Shown one piece after another: positions 53,278-64,000 of a DNA stretch of 64,000 nucleotides; the stretch's first letter is position 1; every line of letters begins with the position of its first letter. The notes under the pieces were generated by a model. The model did no database searches, was not told the origin of the DNA, and saw only the letters and a list, made by a program, of their open reading frames with translations. The translations under genes and the position numbers were made by a program. This DNA comes from Asterella californica. Its lineage: Eukaryota; Streptophyta; Marchantiopsida; Marchantiales; Aytoniaceae. The DNA lies in assembly GCA_036924285.1 (NCBI GenBank), contig JAYKYS010000005.1, positions 6,324,001-6,388,000 on the forward strand, read 5' to 3'.

Positions 53278-53283
53278 ATTACC

Positions 53284-53574
53284 ATGTACGGCAGCAAATT
53301 ACTAACAGTAGAATTAGGAGGCGGACTCCGAGTACGGCATGCGCAAAGTGATGAACGACATGCGATTGCATCCTCTGCACTTACCGACCTGGCATTCTGG
53401 ACAAATGTGGCAGAGGAAGTACAAGACACTGAACTCGAGGTAGAACTCAGAAAAGGAGATGATGTTGTAATCTTCCCATGCTGGCGTGATGCTGATGTGA
53501 TGCTCCTAGCAAGCGGACGCAAGAAATCCACCAAGACCCACCCGCACAAATCTGTGGTAGGTTCTGCTTGTTGA
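53284..53574 (+). CDS. Hypothetical protein (about 96 aa), weak
   Basis: A frame beginning MYGSKLLTVELGGGLRVRHA, rich in acidic residues in its second half (VAEEVQDTELEVELRKGDD). GC content and codon use look more gene-like than the surroundings, but the antisense frame is also open and there is no family match. It could be a single exon. Confidence 0.22.
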   Translation: MYGSKLLTVELGGGLRVRHAQSDERHAIASSALTDLAFWTNVAEEVQDTELEVELRKGDDVVIFPCWRDADVMLLASGRKKSTKTHPHKSVVGSAC

Positions 53575-56500
53575 TAATTGTGGGCCCAGATATATAGATA
53601 GCCTAGCTAGCCAGGTGCTCAAAATATTATTTCAATAGCTCAGCTCTAAAAAGATCGTGCCAAGTAACGAAACCGACCTCAGGAAGAGGTAGCTGGGTGG
53701 AGTATCCCATGAAACCCCGGCAGGTGTACAGCAGAAGAGCAGCCAGAGTAGCCCTTTTCCTATCCTCGACAATCCATGCCCAGGCGACGTACACCCCTTG
53801 GAAGAGTACGAAGGCCTACCTGCCAATCATCGCCACAACATGGTTAGCCACAACAGTGGGTAGACAAGACTCACGAGCTATCAACATCATCATCAAGCAC
53901 ATAGGTTGTTATTGCTCGTGGTGTGTGTTTACTATGTCCGCGTGCTAGAAGGGAAAGGACTACATGTTGAGCAACATCCATCCATGAGCATGCTCGACGA
54001 TAACATCCAGCCTTCTAATGATGATAATGGATGCTTCAGTTTTTCAGTCATTCGCATTGCTCATATTCTTCTGAGCAGCAGGAGGACAGAATCGCAGGTG
54101 CCCACAGGCGGCAGATGCAATCGAATAGGTAGCAGCAGCATCTAGTTTCGGGATTAGTAAACTATAAATCATCGCTGAGGCCACTGTAGTAGACCACCCA
54201 CTACATTACGGACAGAAGAGATTCTCCTATCCCACATTCCGCGCCAACAATTCCCGACTATTCCTCATCCATCTTGAGGTAGCATTCCAACGCGCGACAA
54301 GTCGACAGGTCTTACAGAATTCAAGGTACATTACCCAAGCTTGGCACGGTAGCAGCACCCTGGAGTGGTTATGGGATCTCTAATACTGAAGGATGTGAAG
54401 GTATGTATACAGACAGACCGTATTGAGCGCAGCCGTTATGGCGTTAAGCAATGGCCTTCCTTCAAGTAATGATAAAACGCAACTGTTAGTGGAAGCCGAT
54501 ATCAAAGGGTTCCTTTCCCGCAGACCATCTGTAGAGTGTACTCTAACTTCATCATCAGCAGCAAGTTGCATCCCAGAAGCGGTATCAGTGGATGCGTATG
54601 TACTTCCCACAGCACATTCTTGAATCCGCGCAACCACACTGCTGGTTCTGGGAGAATGCCGGACACAACTAATCCCAGTTGACCAGTTGCCTTCGACATT
54701 TTGCCAAGCCGACAGACAGCCCCCAGGCGGTCCTTAGACGTTCGACTTTCTTGCTCCTATCAATGGCGGCTGCTCAGCTCATCCACCACCTATCATCACA
54801 AACTTGTATTTATTCGAAAGAAACGCAACGTCTGTTTATTTGTATGTCTGTTTATAAGTCACTTTGGAGATCACGAGCAATTCCATCCTAACCAGTTTAT
54901 TGTTATAAAATACACTAGCGCAGGAGCAACCATCTCGTTAATACCTGCCGAAAACGAGCGAAGTTCCATCCCGCCCTTTCACTCGCTTCCATGCATGCCG
55001 TTGAATGATGGGGAGATGGCCTGTAGCAAGTGTTGAATACTATGCAGCTAACTATTTACTGTAGTCATGGTTTGCTCTAATTGCTAACCTAGTTAGTTTA
55101 GGGTATGGGTACCAACCCCAGTTCACCCTTCCTTGTCTCCTTCTCTTTCTTCCTAGTAAAGAGGGACTGATTACCCTCCTCTCATTCTCTTGTGTGAATT
55201 TTCAGACTCTCCGCTTAGGCTATTGCTGCCTTGTTATATGAATGCTTAGAGCACCTTGAATCTCAACAGCAAGTAGTCCCCAGAGACTCAGCAGGATTGC
55301 CTATCGACTGCAAGCTCCGCTCCAAGAAAATAATTCATCTTTCGTACTGAGACAACGGGAACAAGTTGCACATCGGCTTTATCGGTTAGAGCCTCGAGCT
55401 CACTGTAACAGCTCACCATTTCACTTCAGCCATTACCCCTTTTCTCATCATTGTACGTAGGCTAGGATGGAGCTAAGTTCTGTCTTTTAATAAGTACGTA
55501 AACTATCATCCTACTACCGTAGCGGGGAGGGGAGAGGAGGTGAGTAAGTCTTGGTCCTTTGATCGTGCGCATAGTATTTAAGAATCAAGAATCAAGAGTG
55601 AGGGAATGTCGTACTTCTGGGTCTCTGAGCAAGACAAAGCAACTACCTGCAGAAGCTTGCCGATATGCTCGACACATCTGCACAACTGGAACTTCCATGC
55701 TCGAACTTGTCTATTAATAGCTAGAGGAATCTCTAGCCTGTCGGAGCTGGGGTCCACAACTCTCGATCCATAAGCCCGCCCTGATGATGGTGGACGACGT
55801 GCACCCCAAGTGAATCTAGGACATCCCTGTAACGACTCAACAACTTTACTGGAAAAGTTCTGCATTAGTGACCTCCAGGTCCCAGAAGACACGTACGTAA
55901 TTTTCTCAAGTATCGTTTCCGGGGTCGAAGCAGGCTGGCAGATCTGCTGTATTAGGTCCAAATGCTATAAATCAAAGCTCAGATGGTACTTGATCTTACA
56001 GAACACATGCATGTTCTTTAAGCTTAGCTTGTGTGGAAAGTGAGTACGACATTCTATTATTGTAACAAGACATCTTTTCTGATTCAGAAAGTTGATTAAA
56101 CTGAAGAGTTGAAGAGAATTCTGTACGTACGTGGAAGATGATGGGGAGTGAGGGAAGGATGGGCTCGTTGGATCCGGTGACTAGACTCGTTGGCAGAGTA
56201 CCCACGACGACGAGGCCATGCCAATAACAGTGGTGCAACAAATTATTCCATCTCAACATCCAATAGATATCGGAGGCGACAGGCGAGAATGCCAGGTAAG
56301 TCAAGAGAGTTAACAAACAAAGTAAAGTCAGCTGGGACGGTAGAAGAAGAATGAAGAAGGAGAATTCGAAGAGTCTCGGAGAGTGTGGTGGATGAGGACA
56401 ACTTCCATTGTCAGCTTGTATGTAAATGACAGGGGGCTATACTTTCACAGCCCCTAAAGAATGGTAGTAACATACCTACACTACAAAATTCACACATGAT

Positions 56501-57042
56501 TCATTTTCTAGTCGCCGAGTTGAGTTGCTGTGTTGAAACTGTGTCTAAAATATGTGCAATGTCTCCATACGGGACCCAGTGATCAAAAACCGGTAGCCAC
56601 TCCCAGGAGAGATGTATCTCATTCGTTGCTGTTCTCGCAACACTCTCCATGGAAGAAGACTTGATCTCACGTAACCCTCTTCTTGGTCCTCTTGTTTGAC
56701 TCGGGTGTCCGTTGTTTCATGCGTTCGTGTCGTCGTAGTCGTGAGATGGCAGGGCTGGGCTCGGCTCGGCTAGGCACGCGGGCTGGCTTGGCTGGCTGAT
56801 TGTTGCTGTTGTAACTCCTCACTGTGACACCACCTGCCGTTTCCAGCGACGATGATGATTCAAGATGTCTATATATATCCAGTAGGAGACTAAATTTACC
56901 GTACAGACAACTAAACCAAGCTTCTATCGTCAGAAACAAGGTGGATTTTCCACAGTGTTCTCTGCTGTTTTTGTTGAAAATGCTGCTGATGTTCTCGTTG
57001 GATGCCGGTTTTTGTTGAGATGATGGGGGTGATGGAGGGAAG
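53575..57042. other. Intergenic and dioxygenase 3' flank
   Basis: No gene supported. Paired open frames on both strands at 54,380-54,700 and 55,578-55,961 lack motifs. The part below 57,042 should hold the 3' untranslated region of the dioxygenase. Confidence 0.35.
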
Positions 57043-59399
57043 CTACTGTTTGGAACTGGAGCTGGAGCTGGTGTTGTTGTAGGAGTCGTAGTTTCTGTGT
57101 AGCTCGATGCCAGCCAGGAAGCTACTTTTCTTGGGCCCCAGTTGTTGAGCATAGAAGGCTTTGATGTAATCAGCATACACGATTGTCGGGTAGATGGCGG
57201 GGTTAACCTCATCCACTAAACCAGGAGCTGGACCGACGGTACACGCGTGCGATGGAGAGAAGAACGTGGCGATAGATGTCCGTGCTTGCCGATTGTTGTT
57301 CACTACTCGGTGTAAACAGCTGCTGTATTTACCGTTACTAAGAATCTGTCAATTCACCACACCCCCACGTACAATAAACACATCAGTGGATTGAAAAACT
57401 TTTGACTGTCCATTCTCCACTTGAACCCAGAGCGACAAACAAACAACACTCTTCTCCTCCTCCTCGACTTCCCTCACTCTCCTTCCCAGCCCAACTCGCG
57501 TGCGCGCCCGAGTTCGGCCCGGGCGTACAGCAGCAGCTGCTGGTACAGTTCGACAACTGCAGTTCTGTCTGCGCTGTCTTATGCACTGTCTCCTAAGCAG
57601 TGGCCCGAATCTTCCCTCTCACAACTGACACCAGCATGAATTTAAGAGCTCAAAACCTGCGCCATATCAGCTACACTACCTACAAAAGGTACTCACTGTC
57701 ATGATCACGGGAATGACTTTAATACCCGCCTCGTACTGTAACTAAACTTGTGCATCGATCTGATCATGCTCAATACTTTTAACCATAAGAAATGAGATTT
57801 GATCCACACGTAAGAGCCTGAGGCAATGAACAAACCTGTAGTTGATCCCCGACGTTGATGACAAAAGCGTTTGGCAAAGGCCTGACATCGATCCAGCTGT
57901 CTTCTCTGAAAACTTGCAAACCGCCAACCTCGTCTTGTAAAAGCATCGTTATTGTGTTCGGATCAGAGTGCGCCCGAATTCCCATTGTTAAGCTCGGGTC
58001 CGGGCAAGGTGGGTAGTGATTGATTGCCATGACGACCTTCGGTTCCCCACAGGCTTCCACTAAGTAATTAGATTCCAGGCCAAGAGATTCGCTTATCAAG
58101 ATCATAAGTCTGGCAGCCAGAGCATGTTGCTGTGCAACATAGTCCTCCATTGTATCTCTGCAATTGACAACACAAGACGAAGCACATACGTACGTAAGTA
58201 AATAGATCAAACTTGGGAAGTTTTAAGGTTGGACTCGCCAACTTCTATGCATGTAAAGATCTACTCAAGTCTTCCTTCTTTGTCCGTAATTTGTCCATTC
58301 GCACTCGTCCCTTACATAGTCTGGGCTCAGCAACCTGCACATATAGTAAACCTCGACGACCTCCCTTTCATTCACTGTGCTGTGCACCAGTTTGTAATTT
58401 TGAATAAGCTGCTGCTTGTAGTCGGACAATTTGCGACTAAATTGTGCTGCTGGCAGTGTCTGCAGTCTCTTTAGTCCAACTGCATTTAGTCTGATGAGCT
58501 ACAGACTAGACATCAATCCCCTTTGTTAGTGAGCGGACTGAGCTGCTCACAGTAGTCCTCCTTCCTGCTGAATCTATGTAATGGTGCCCACACTATTTCA
58601 TGGATACTCAGTCACAGAATCCAGTGCCAGGATGACGCTGAAGTTCGTCATCCAGCGAACTCTCGAGGATAAGGCATCAACGTAAAACTGTTTGATCTCA
58701 TACGACCATGTAATTAAGAGAAAGGCAAAGAGGAGTAAAGACCCTGCTCTCATTGCACGTTGACTGCATGGAGAGAACTGCAAAGCAATACATTATGAAC
58801 GTTACGTTGAGGGTAATTCAGAATGGGCCTCACCTGAAACCAGCTGGACTTTGGGGCCAATAGTCTTTAGCAACAATCGAAGCCGGGGCACAATTGAGCT
58901 TCAGGACATCTCTCCAGTCCCTGTTGCCTCCACCACCAAAATGCACGGGACCTGCTACCCTTGCTGGAGTGCTACATTTCAATTTTTCTTCTAGTGGTTG
59001 AGCAAAAAACTCGTTTGCTTGCTTCGCCATGTTCCGGACGAGCGGACTGGGGATACCATGATTCAGAATCTGGAAAAATCCCCAGTCTCTACAGGCGTTA
59101 CAAATTGCTGTCCGTAATTCTTGACCAGAAAGAGCTTCGAGATCAATGCACGGAATTTCTTGCTCCAGTTTGACAGCTGCGGCAGATGGCGCTGTAAATC
59201 GTCGCTCACACACAGGCTTCACATAATATGATGGAACTTCTCTTACTCGAAAACTTTCCACCATCTCCCGCACTCCTTTTACTTCGTGAAATCGAGTAAG
59301 TTCTGCGAACGGATCATCCTTCACCCCTTTGGCCTCGTGGAACCTAGGAATATCTGACGAAAACGGATCGTTTGGACGGCTCATAGTCATTGCTGCCAT
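57043..59399 (-). CDS. 2-oxoglutarate-dependent dioxygenase (three exons)
   Basis: Exons 59,399-58,834, 58,157-57,836 and 57,345-57,043 give 396 aa. Introns of 676 and 490 bp have GT...AG ends (cag/gtgagg...ttgcag; cag/gtttgt...gacag). The N-terminal DIOX_N domain contains IPCIDLEALSGQELRTAICN and WGFFQILNHGIP. The Fe(II)/2-OG core has NHYPPCPDPSLTMGIRAHSD with H252 and D254, H308 in CLHRVVNNN, and R318-x-S320 for 2-oxoglutarate. The enzyme uses Fe(II), O2 and 2-oxoglutarate to oxidise a small molecule. It resembles the plant DOXC class (flavonoid, alkaloid and hormone enzymes); the substrate cannot be told. Oddities: residues 11-26 and 29-43 are a tandem duplication of a DPF...RFHE(A/V)KGV unit, and the C-terminus is a poly-serine run. 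A TATATA lies about 95 bases upstream of the ATG. All active-site residues are present, so it is probably functional. Confidence 0.9.
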
Positions 59400-59494
59400 C
59401 GGCTCTAAGCAGATAATAACTGTGTTGCTGTTGCACGTACGAAGTCACGTCGTGAGAAGGAGTGAGGACGGGGAGTCACCAGTGATTCCGAGTG

Positions 59495-59500
59495 TATATA
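59495..59500 (-). promoter_or_regulatory. TATA-like element upstream of the dioxygenase
   Basis: aaaatatataca on the minus strand, about 95 bases 5' of the start codon. Position fits a short-leader promoter. Confidence 0.35.
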
Positions 59501-61019
59501 TTTTCTGAAAATTCCCGTTCCAGGATCAGAATGTGAGGGCACCCGACAAGGATTGACACGAGTGTCTATCACACGCAAACGGGCCACTGACACAGGCGCA
59601 GGATCACAAACGCAGCAATCTAACGCGAACCAACCTTCCGAGAACGAGAGCAGCTAGGAGGAGCATCAAGCTAAGAGATCCTGAGAAACAGGAAGCAAAT
59701 TGAAAGCCCAAAACGCCCCAGGCAGGAGGATGTTATCATTCAGACGATGCGGTGCCTGAATGAATGACAAGAAGAGAAACGGGGAACGGAACAGAATGGG
59801 AGGGGATGGAGAAACGAATGTAAAGGAAGCTGTGAAGCCGATGATGGGAACTAAGTAGTAGTACGAGTGCTGAGGATGCGGCTTCTTGCTGGTGGGATTC
59901 CGGGAAGTGTGGTAGTGCTTGCGTGCGGGTGCTCATGCGGGCGTGTGCAAACTGGGGAATGAGACACAGACACACAGGAGAGCTGAAGAGCGCAATAGTC
60001 GTGGTGCTAGTGTGGACACTGTGGAGGAGGTGATTTTGAACCTACATTTATACAAGAAGACAGATGTTCCTTTCAGGCGCGGACGGACTGCACGAGTGTA
60101 CCTGTACATGATGAACATACCTGCTGCGTACTTCTATGCCATGCCGGCAGGTGAATGAATGTCGAAGAAGAAGAGGAGATACTGTATGATCTTCCTGCGC
60201 TCGCCTTTCGCTTTCCTTTACCGTTTATTAGTGCGTGTCAAAGCTTGGAAAAGATATTCCTTTACGGCCGGAGGAATATTAGGGGTGTCAAAGTGAAGAG
60301 GAAATATTTTTCAATTGCGGAGAGATAACTCGCCATAAAATTGTCACAGGTAACTTTGTATATAACCGCGATTCGTTCTAGATCACATCTGTGACTGGAC
60401 ATCATGATTTTATTATTGATTATTTTTCAGTATGTACACTCAAGATAATTACTCAGAGCAGTAGAGAATCCATTGTAAAAGAAAACGGAAGAAACGAGTG
60501 AAGAGCCGTTAAGAAACCACCCGCGGCATTTTCCTGCGGGTACCTCTGGAGATGCTCGCATGAAACACTTGTCACAGTCTGGCCGAAGTCGTAACTCACT
60601 CCTGCGGCTGTCGAATCTTTGAGAAGGTTCCTAACTTTGACACCCCCTATTGTCCATAACTTAGTTACAGCTGGTGGGGAGAAGTTCTCCGGATAACTTT
60701 GTGGAGATATTGGATCTTATGATAATGACTTTTGAAGGGGGTTGTAAAGTTAACCGTGAGTTTTTGGATGATTTATGTTCTGAAAGATAGTGCATTCGAC
60801 CATGATATGTATATTCCGCTCACAATTTTACGTCTCATTGAAGCTTCACTGTAATATTGATTTTGAAATTAGAGAGAGTGAAGGTTGCGCTTGTCTTAGA
60901 TCATGTACATGACGTCCACATCCATCACTTGTAGTTCTGAAAGACATATCGTTGTTGACCGAACTGATAGTGTTATCGGTGTTATATTTCTTCATCCGGA
61001 GAAAAACGTGTAAGCAAAC
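59501..61019. other. Intergenic, no gene seen
   Basis: It contains the presumed promoter side of the dioxygenase. Short frames only. Confidence 0.4.
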
Positions 61020-61602
61020 ATGGCTCTGAAACAAATAGAGCCATCGAAAAGAAGAAGAATATGTTTGAACGCTTTCGACTATGACAAGATCTTTAATTAT
61101 TTGAAAGATCTTGATAATTTTACGTCTTTATCTGGAGCTAGGAGGAGATTAAGAGCGGAACTGGAAGATCACTGCAAAGAGGAAATGAGGACAATACGTT
61201 AGAAATGTACAAGAAAGCAAGAGCACTGAAAGAAAGCGCTGGAGGAGGTGTGAGTGAGATAGAAATGACTCATGGTGTTACTTTAGAAGGAAAGTTGAAT
61301 TCTCGTTGTCTTCATTTCGATCATATGAATGTTGTATTTAGAAGTCGGGTCAATATAGATAGTTCTGCAATATCTTCTATGGGTTTAGAAGATGATTTGG
61401 GTGGATCGGATTATCATTATCATGTCATGTGATTAGATGATGATGAACACATCGATGATTCTGAGTTTACTTATCAACTGTCTGAAGTTCCATTCGAAGA
61501 AGAGTTGTACCATGCTTCACCATTGCATGAAAACCGGGGTGAAAGAGAAGAAGATGGTGTTTGGAGAGAGAGAACAAAGCAACGAGGAAAGTATAATATC
61601 TG
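61020..61602 (+). pseudogene. Unknown protein, broken gene
   Basis: Starts MALKQIEPSKRRRICLNAFD, a basic N-terminus, and is open to TAG at 61,200. An overlapping frame continues MYKKARALKESAGGGVSEIE to a TGA at 61,430 (DYHYHVM-stop), and the same frame goes on with DDDEHIDDSEFTYQLSEVPF and GVWRERTKQRGKY up to TGA at 61,604. The three parts agree in style (charged, low complexity at the end), so they look like one gene with a frameshift and at least one nonsense change. I do not recognise it. Unspliced introns are an alternative, but no good GT-AG pair was seen. Confidence 0.35.
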
Positions 61603-62190
61603 AGCAAGCTGAGCAAGGTCTTGAAACTCGACTTGTTTCAGAATCTGCTAGGAGTAGTAAAGCTCATAGTTCTAACCGAAAAACTTTTGTTCTCTCAGCT
61701 TAAGAAGAAATCTTGAAAGACAAATCTGAATACAGAATAGTCTTTCTAGATTATAGGTGAGCTTCTTTAGACAATAAGAGAAAGATTAGAGAATCTTCAG
61801 AAAAAGAGGAAGTGAAGAAACAAAAAATAACTCTTTACATTGAAATGACAAGAGCAAGAAGAGATATAGAAAAATCAAAAGTGCTTTGATATCATTAACT
61901 CAGTGTAAAATATTTTCCTATCATGAAGTTGATACGAGCGAACTGTTTCAAATTGATATCTCTATTAACTGGTAACTGATATCTCTGTTAACTCAAAATG
62001 ATTTATATCTAAAACTGATCCTAGTCTTTGAAATTGAATGAGATTGATCATTTGTGTGCTAACAGTAGTCATTTGTATGTACAAGAATTTATACATGAAC
62101 TTGAAAATATAAAGTCTATTTGACACAATTTTTTTTCTCAAGCACTGTATTCAGTTTCCATCTACTCGAAAAGCATATAGTGTGAGAAAT
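61603..62190. other. AT-rich intergenic
   Basis: A 30-bp duplication occurs near 61,950-61,990 (ttgatatctctattaactgg / ctgatatctctgttaactca). No gene. Confidence 0.4.
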
Positions 62191-62195
62191 TAAAA

Positions 62196-62420
62196 TTGGA
62201 GAAAGATTATGGAAAGGAAAAGAGGAGGGGATATGGGAGGAGACTCGAGAGCTTCAAAAGAAGAGAGAGAAAAGAGGAGATGAAAAGAGAGAGGGAGAGG
62301 AGATATGAGGTAAGAGTAGAAGAGGAGGTCAGAAGTTCTAGACAAGAGGGTTTTAGAGGAGAGAGGAGAGTGTTTAGAGTGCAAAAGTGAGAGTGTTTAG
62401 TGTGAGTGAGAGTGTTTAGT
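62196..62420. repeat. Polypurine tract and gagagtgtttag repeats
   Basis: About 62,200-62,365 is almost only A and G on the plus strand. It is followed by three copies of gagagtgtttag(a/t)gtg (about 62,366-62,424). The charged reading frames on both strands are a by-product. Confidence 0.7.
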
Positions 62421-62689
62421 GTACAAGCAGATTTCTTGTGCTCTCCAAATTGAGCACAATAGTGTTTTTGTGATTGCGGTAATATTTCTGAATGATTTTG
62501 AGACACAATGATGAAGATGAGAGGAGCGAGTAGTAATAGAGCCGTTTACCAAAGATGAGACGATGGGAGAGGACGAGACAGTGGGAGAAATGCATGTGTG
62601 GCTCTAGTTGGTTCAAGTAAGTCATGAATGACCACCAATGCATTTGTTGATTGATTATTTAGTGTTTGAATGGAATATTCAAACATGTT

Positions 62690-63235
62690 AGGTTACAGCG
62701 ATTCAGGCTGAATCGTTGAACGATGTAAGATGAATCATCGTGATTCACCTTATAACAAACGATTCAAGACGAATCATTTGCATCAACGAGCGATTCGGAC
62801 CTCAAATTGTTATTTGCTCAAGTGAACTGCTGTTTTGCTTATAAAGTCAAGCGAAACACTAGTGTTTTGCTCAACTGGTTTTGTTATCGAGCGAACATTA
62901 TTATTTCATTTGATAGGTTCTTGGATCGAGCAGAACAACCTTGTTTCACTCAATTTTGTGAGAAATGAGTGAAATAAAATTATTTTGCTCGTCTATATTT
63001 TTTGTGTCTAAATCGCTCAAGGAGCGAAACAGGACTGTCTCGCTCGATAGACTCTTAGACCGTATGAAACAATATTGTTTGTCTGACTTCGAGCAAAATA
63101 ACCTTGAATCGCAAAGCTCTCGGACAAAATAATGGTTGTATTGTCCACAGAGTGATACAACCACTGTTTTGATCTTTTTCGAGTGAAACAGTATTGTTTC
63201 GCTCTATAGTCTCGGTTATCTACAGTCTCTGTTAC
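62690..63235. repeat. Array of degenerate palindromic repeats
   Basis: Successive imperfect palindromes: gattcaggctgaatc, gatgaatcatcgtgattca, gcgaaacactagtgttttgc, gagcgaaacaggactgtctcgctc, tgaaacaatattgtttg, gagtgaaacagtattgtttcgctc. A consensus near GAGYGAAACARTATTGTTTCGCTC recurs every 30-60 bp, about nine times, with variable linkers (atagactc, atagtctcgg). See the finding. Confidence 0.6.
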
Positions 63236-64000
63236 TCTCCTTTTCATCATCTTTTCTATAATTGAGAGTGAGGAGAAAATGAAGAGGGACCATCCATGTT
63301 CAAGGAAGATGGAAGATATCATTTGAAATGATGTTGGGTTCTAAAAGAAGAAGTGGAGAATGAATTATATGAGATAAGACAAGAAGTCATAGATCGACTA
63401 AGGTTATAGATGATTTTATCTTTTGATTTTCCTCGTCCTGATGTAAGTATCTTGTTCTATCCTCTTTACAAGTTTATATATAAATTCATTTGCAAGTTTA
63501 TCATCTTTTTGTATGGATAAATTTTTTATGCAAATCTCTTTTTATGTAGCTCTTTCAAACTTGTATGCATGCTATTCATTAGTGCAGAAATCTCTTATTA
63601 TATGTATGAGCTTTAAACGTGTAAGCATAATATTCGTTAGTAGTTTGTAATCTTGGCAGATTCTGTATTGCATATAGTTTGTCAATTCTTATGATGAGGA
63701 GACTCGTCGTGCTACTATAGGAGGACAAGAGATTGTGCTTGATGAATATATTGTCCTTGAGGCATTTGTTCTACCCATGCGAACAACTGTTCCGTCTCCT
63801 CATAGTGTTTAGAGGAGTTTGATATACGACTGGTTTCTTCAAAAAGATGAAAAAGAGAAATAGTACTTGTTATAGATGTGTGAATATTTTGAATGAATGT
63901 CAGGATTTCAACTCATCAATTGCATTTTTTTGGTTCTCGATGTCCAAAAGAAGTGCATGAGCAATTAACTCTATACATGAAAATAAAAGTAGAGGAGAGT
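63236..64000. other. AT-rich end of window
   Basis: Plus-strand text near 63,690-63,960 is weakly coding-like (TIGGQEIVLDEYIVLEAFVLP) and could be the start of a retroelement or gene that runs past the window. Not assigned. Confidence 0.25.

Noticed and set aside
62207..62506. Ser/Leu-rich minus frame and Arg/Glu-rich plus frame
   Set aside because: Both arise from the polypurine tract.
1..64000. CRISPR arrays, bacterial operons, integrons
   Set aside because: No regularly spaced identical repeats with unique spacers; intron-bearing and retroelement genes show a plant nuclear genome.

Overview
The window reads as nuclear DNA of a land plant, most likely a non-flowering one (bryophyte grade). 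The evidence is a thylakoid TL29/APX4 gene with a plastid-to-lumen targeting region, a plant 2-oxoglutarate-dependent dioxygenase with GT-AG introns, and Ty3/gypsy retroelements of plant type. No CRISPR, rRNA or operon structure is seen. The species cannot be fixed from the sequence alone.

Layout. (1) 1-3,441: gene fragments only, namely coiled-coil pieces on both strands and a piece of a mitochondrial phosphate carrier. (2) 3,442-33,690: a deep nest of LTR retrotransposons. Outermost is element E, whose 5' LTR is split by element A (4,416-30,303). A is a gypsy family whose polyprotein ends in a PHD finger. It contains a second 5' half of the same family (A2, from 9,538), and A2 is cut in its gag region by a solo LTR (11,905-12,703), a composite LTR-like insertion D (12,856-16,246) and a young full-length gypsy element B (16,598-25,360). 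Four of the junctions rebuild an intact target with a 4-bp duplication: gctc for A, ggac for the solo LTR, ccgg for D, gtcc for B. E is flanked by atgt/acgt. (3) 33,695-35,250: relics, including a LINE reverse transcriptase scrap. (4) 35,533-36,582: TL29, intronless here. (5) 36,583-49,270: mostly empty, AT-rich DNA with a 91-bp minisatellite and a decayed LINE-type C-terminal domain. (6) 49,270-50,186, minus strand: a decayed HUH-type Rep endonuclease gene. (7) 57,043-59,399, minus strand: a three-exon 2-OG dioxygenase that appears intact. (8) 61,000-64,000: a broken unknown gene, a purine tract and an array of palindromic repeats.

Only TL29 and the dioxygenase look like intact host genes. 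B has direct repeats (LTRs) of equal length that look identical by eye, and one premature stop. It also carries four small reading frames ahead of gag, two of which are clear duplicates of each other. The points that most deserve a second look are the HUH Rep relic, the extra ORFs of B, the PHD finger of family A, and a roughly 150-bp segment that sits in opposite orientations in the two A LTRs.
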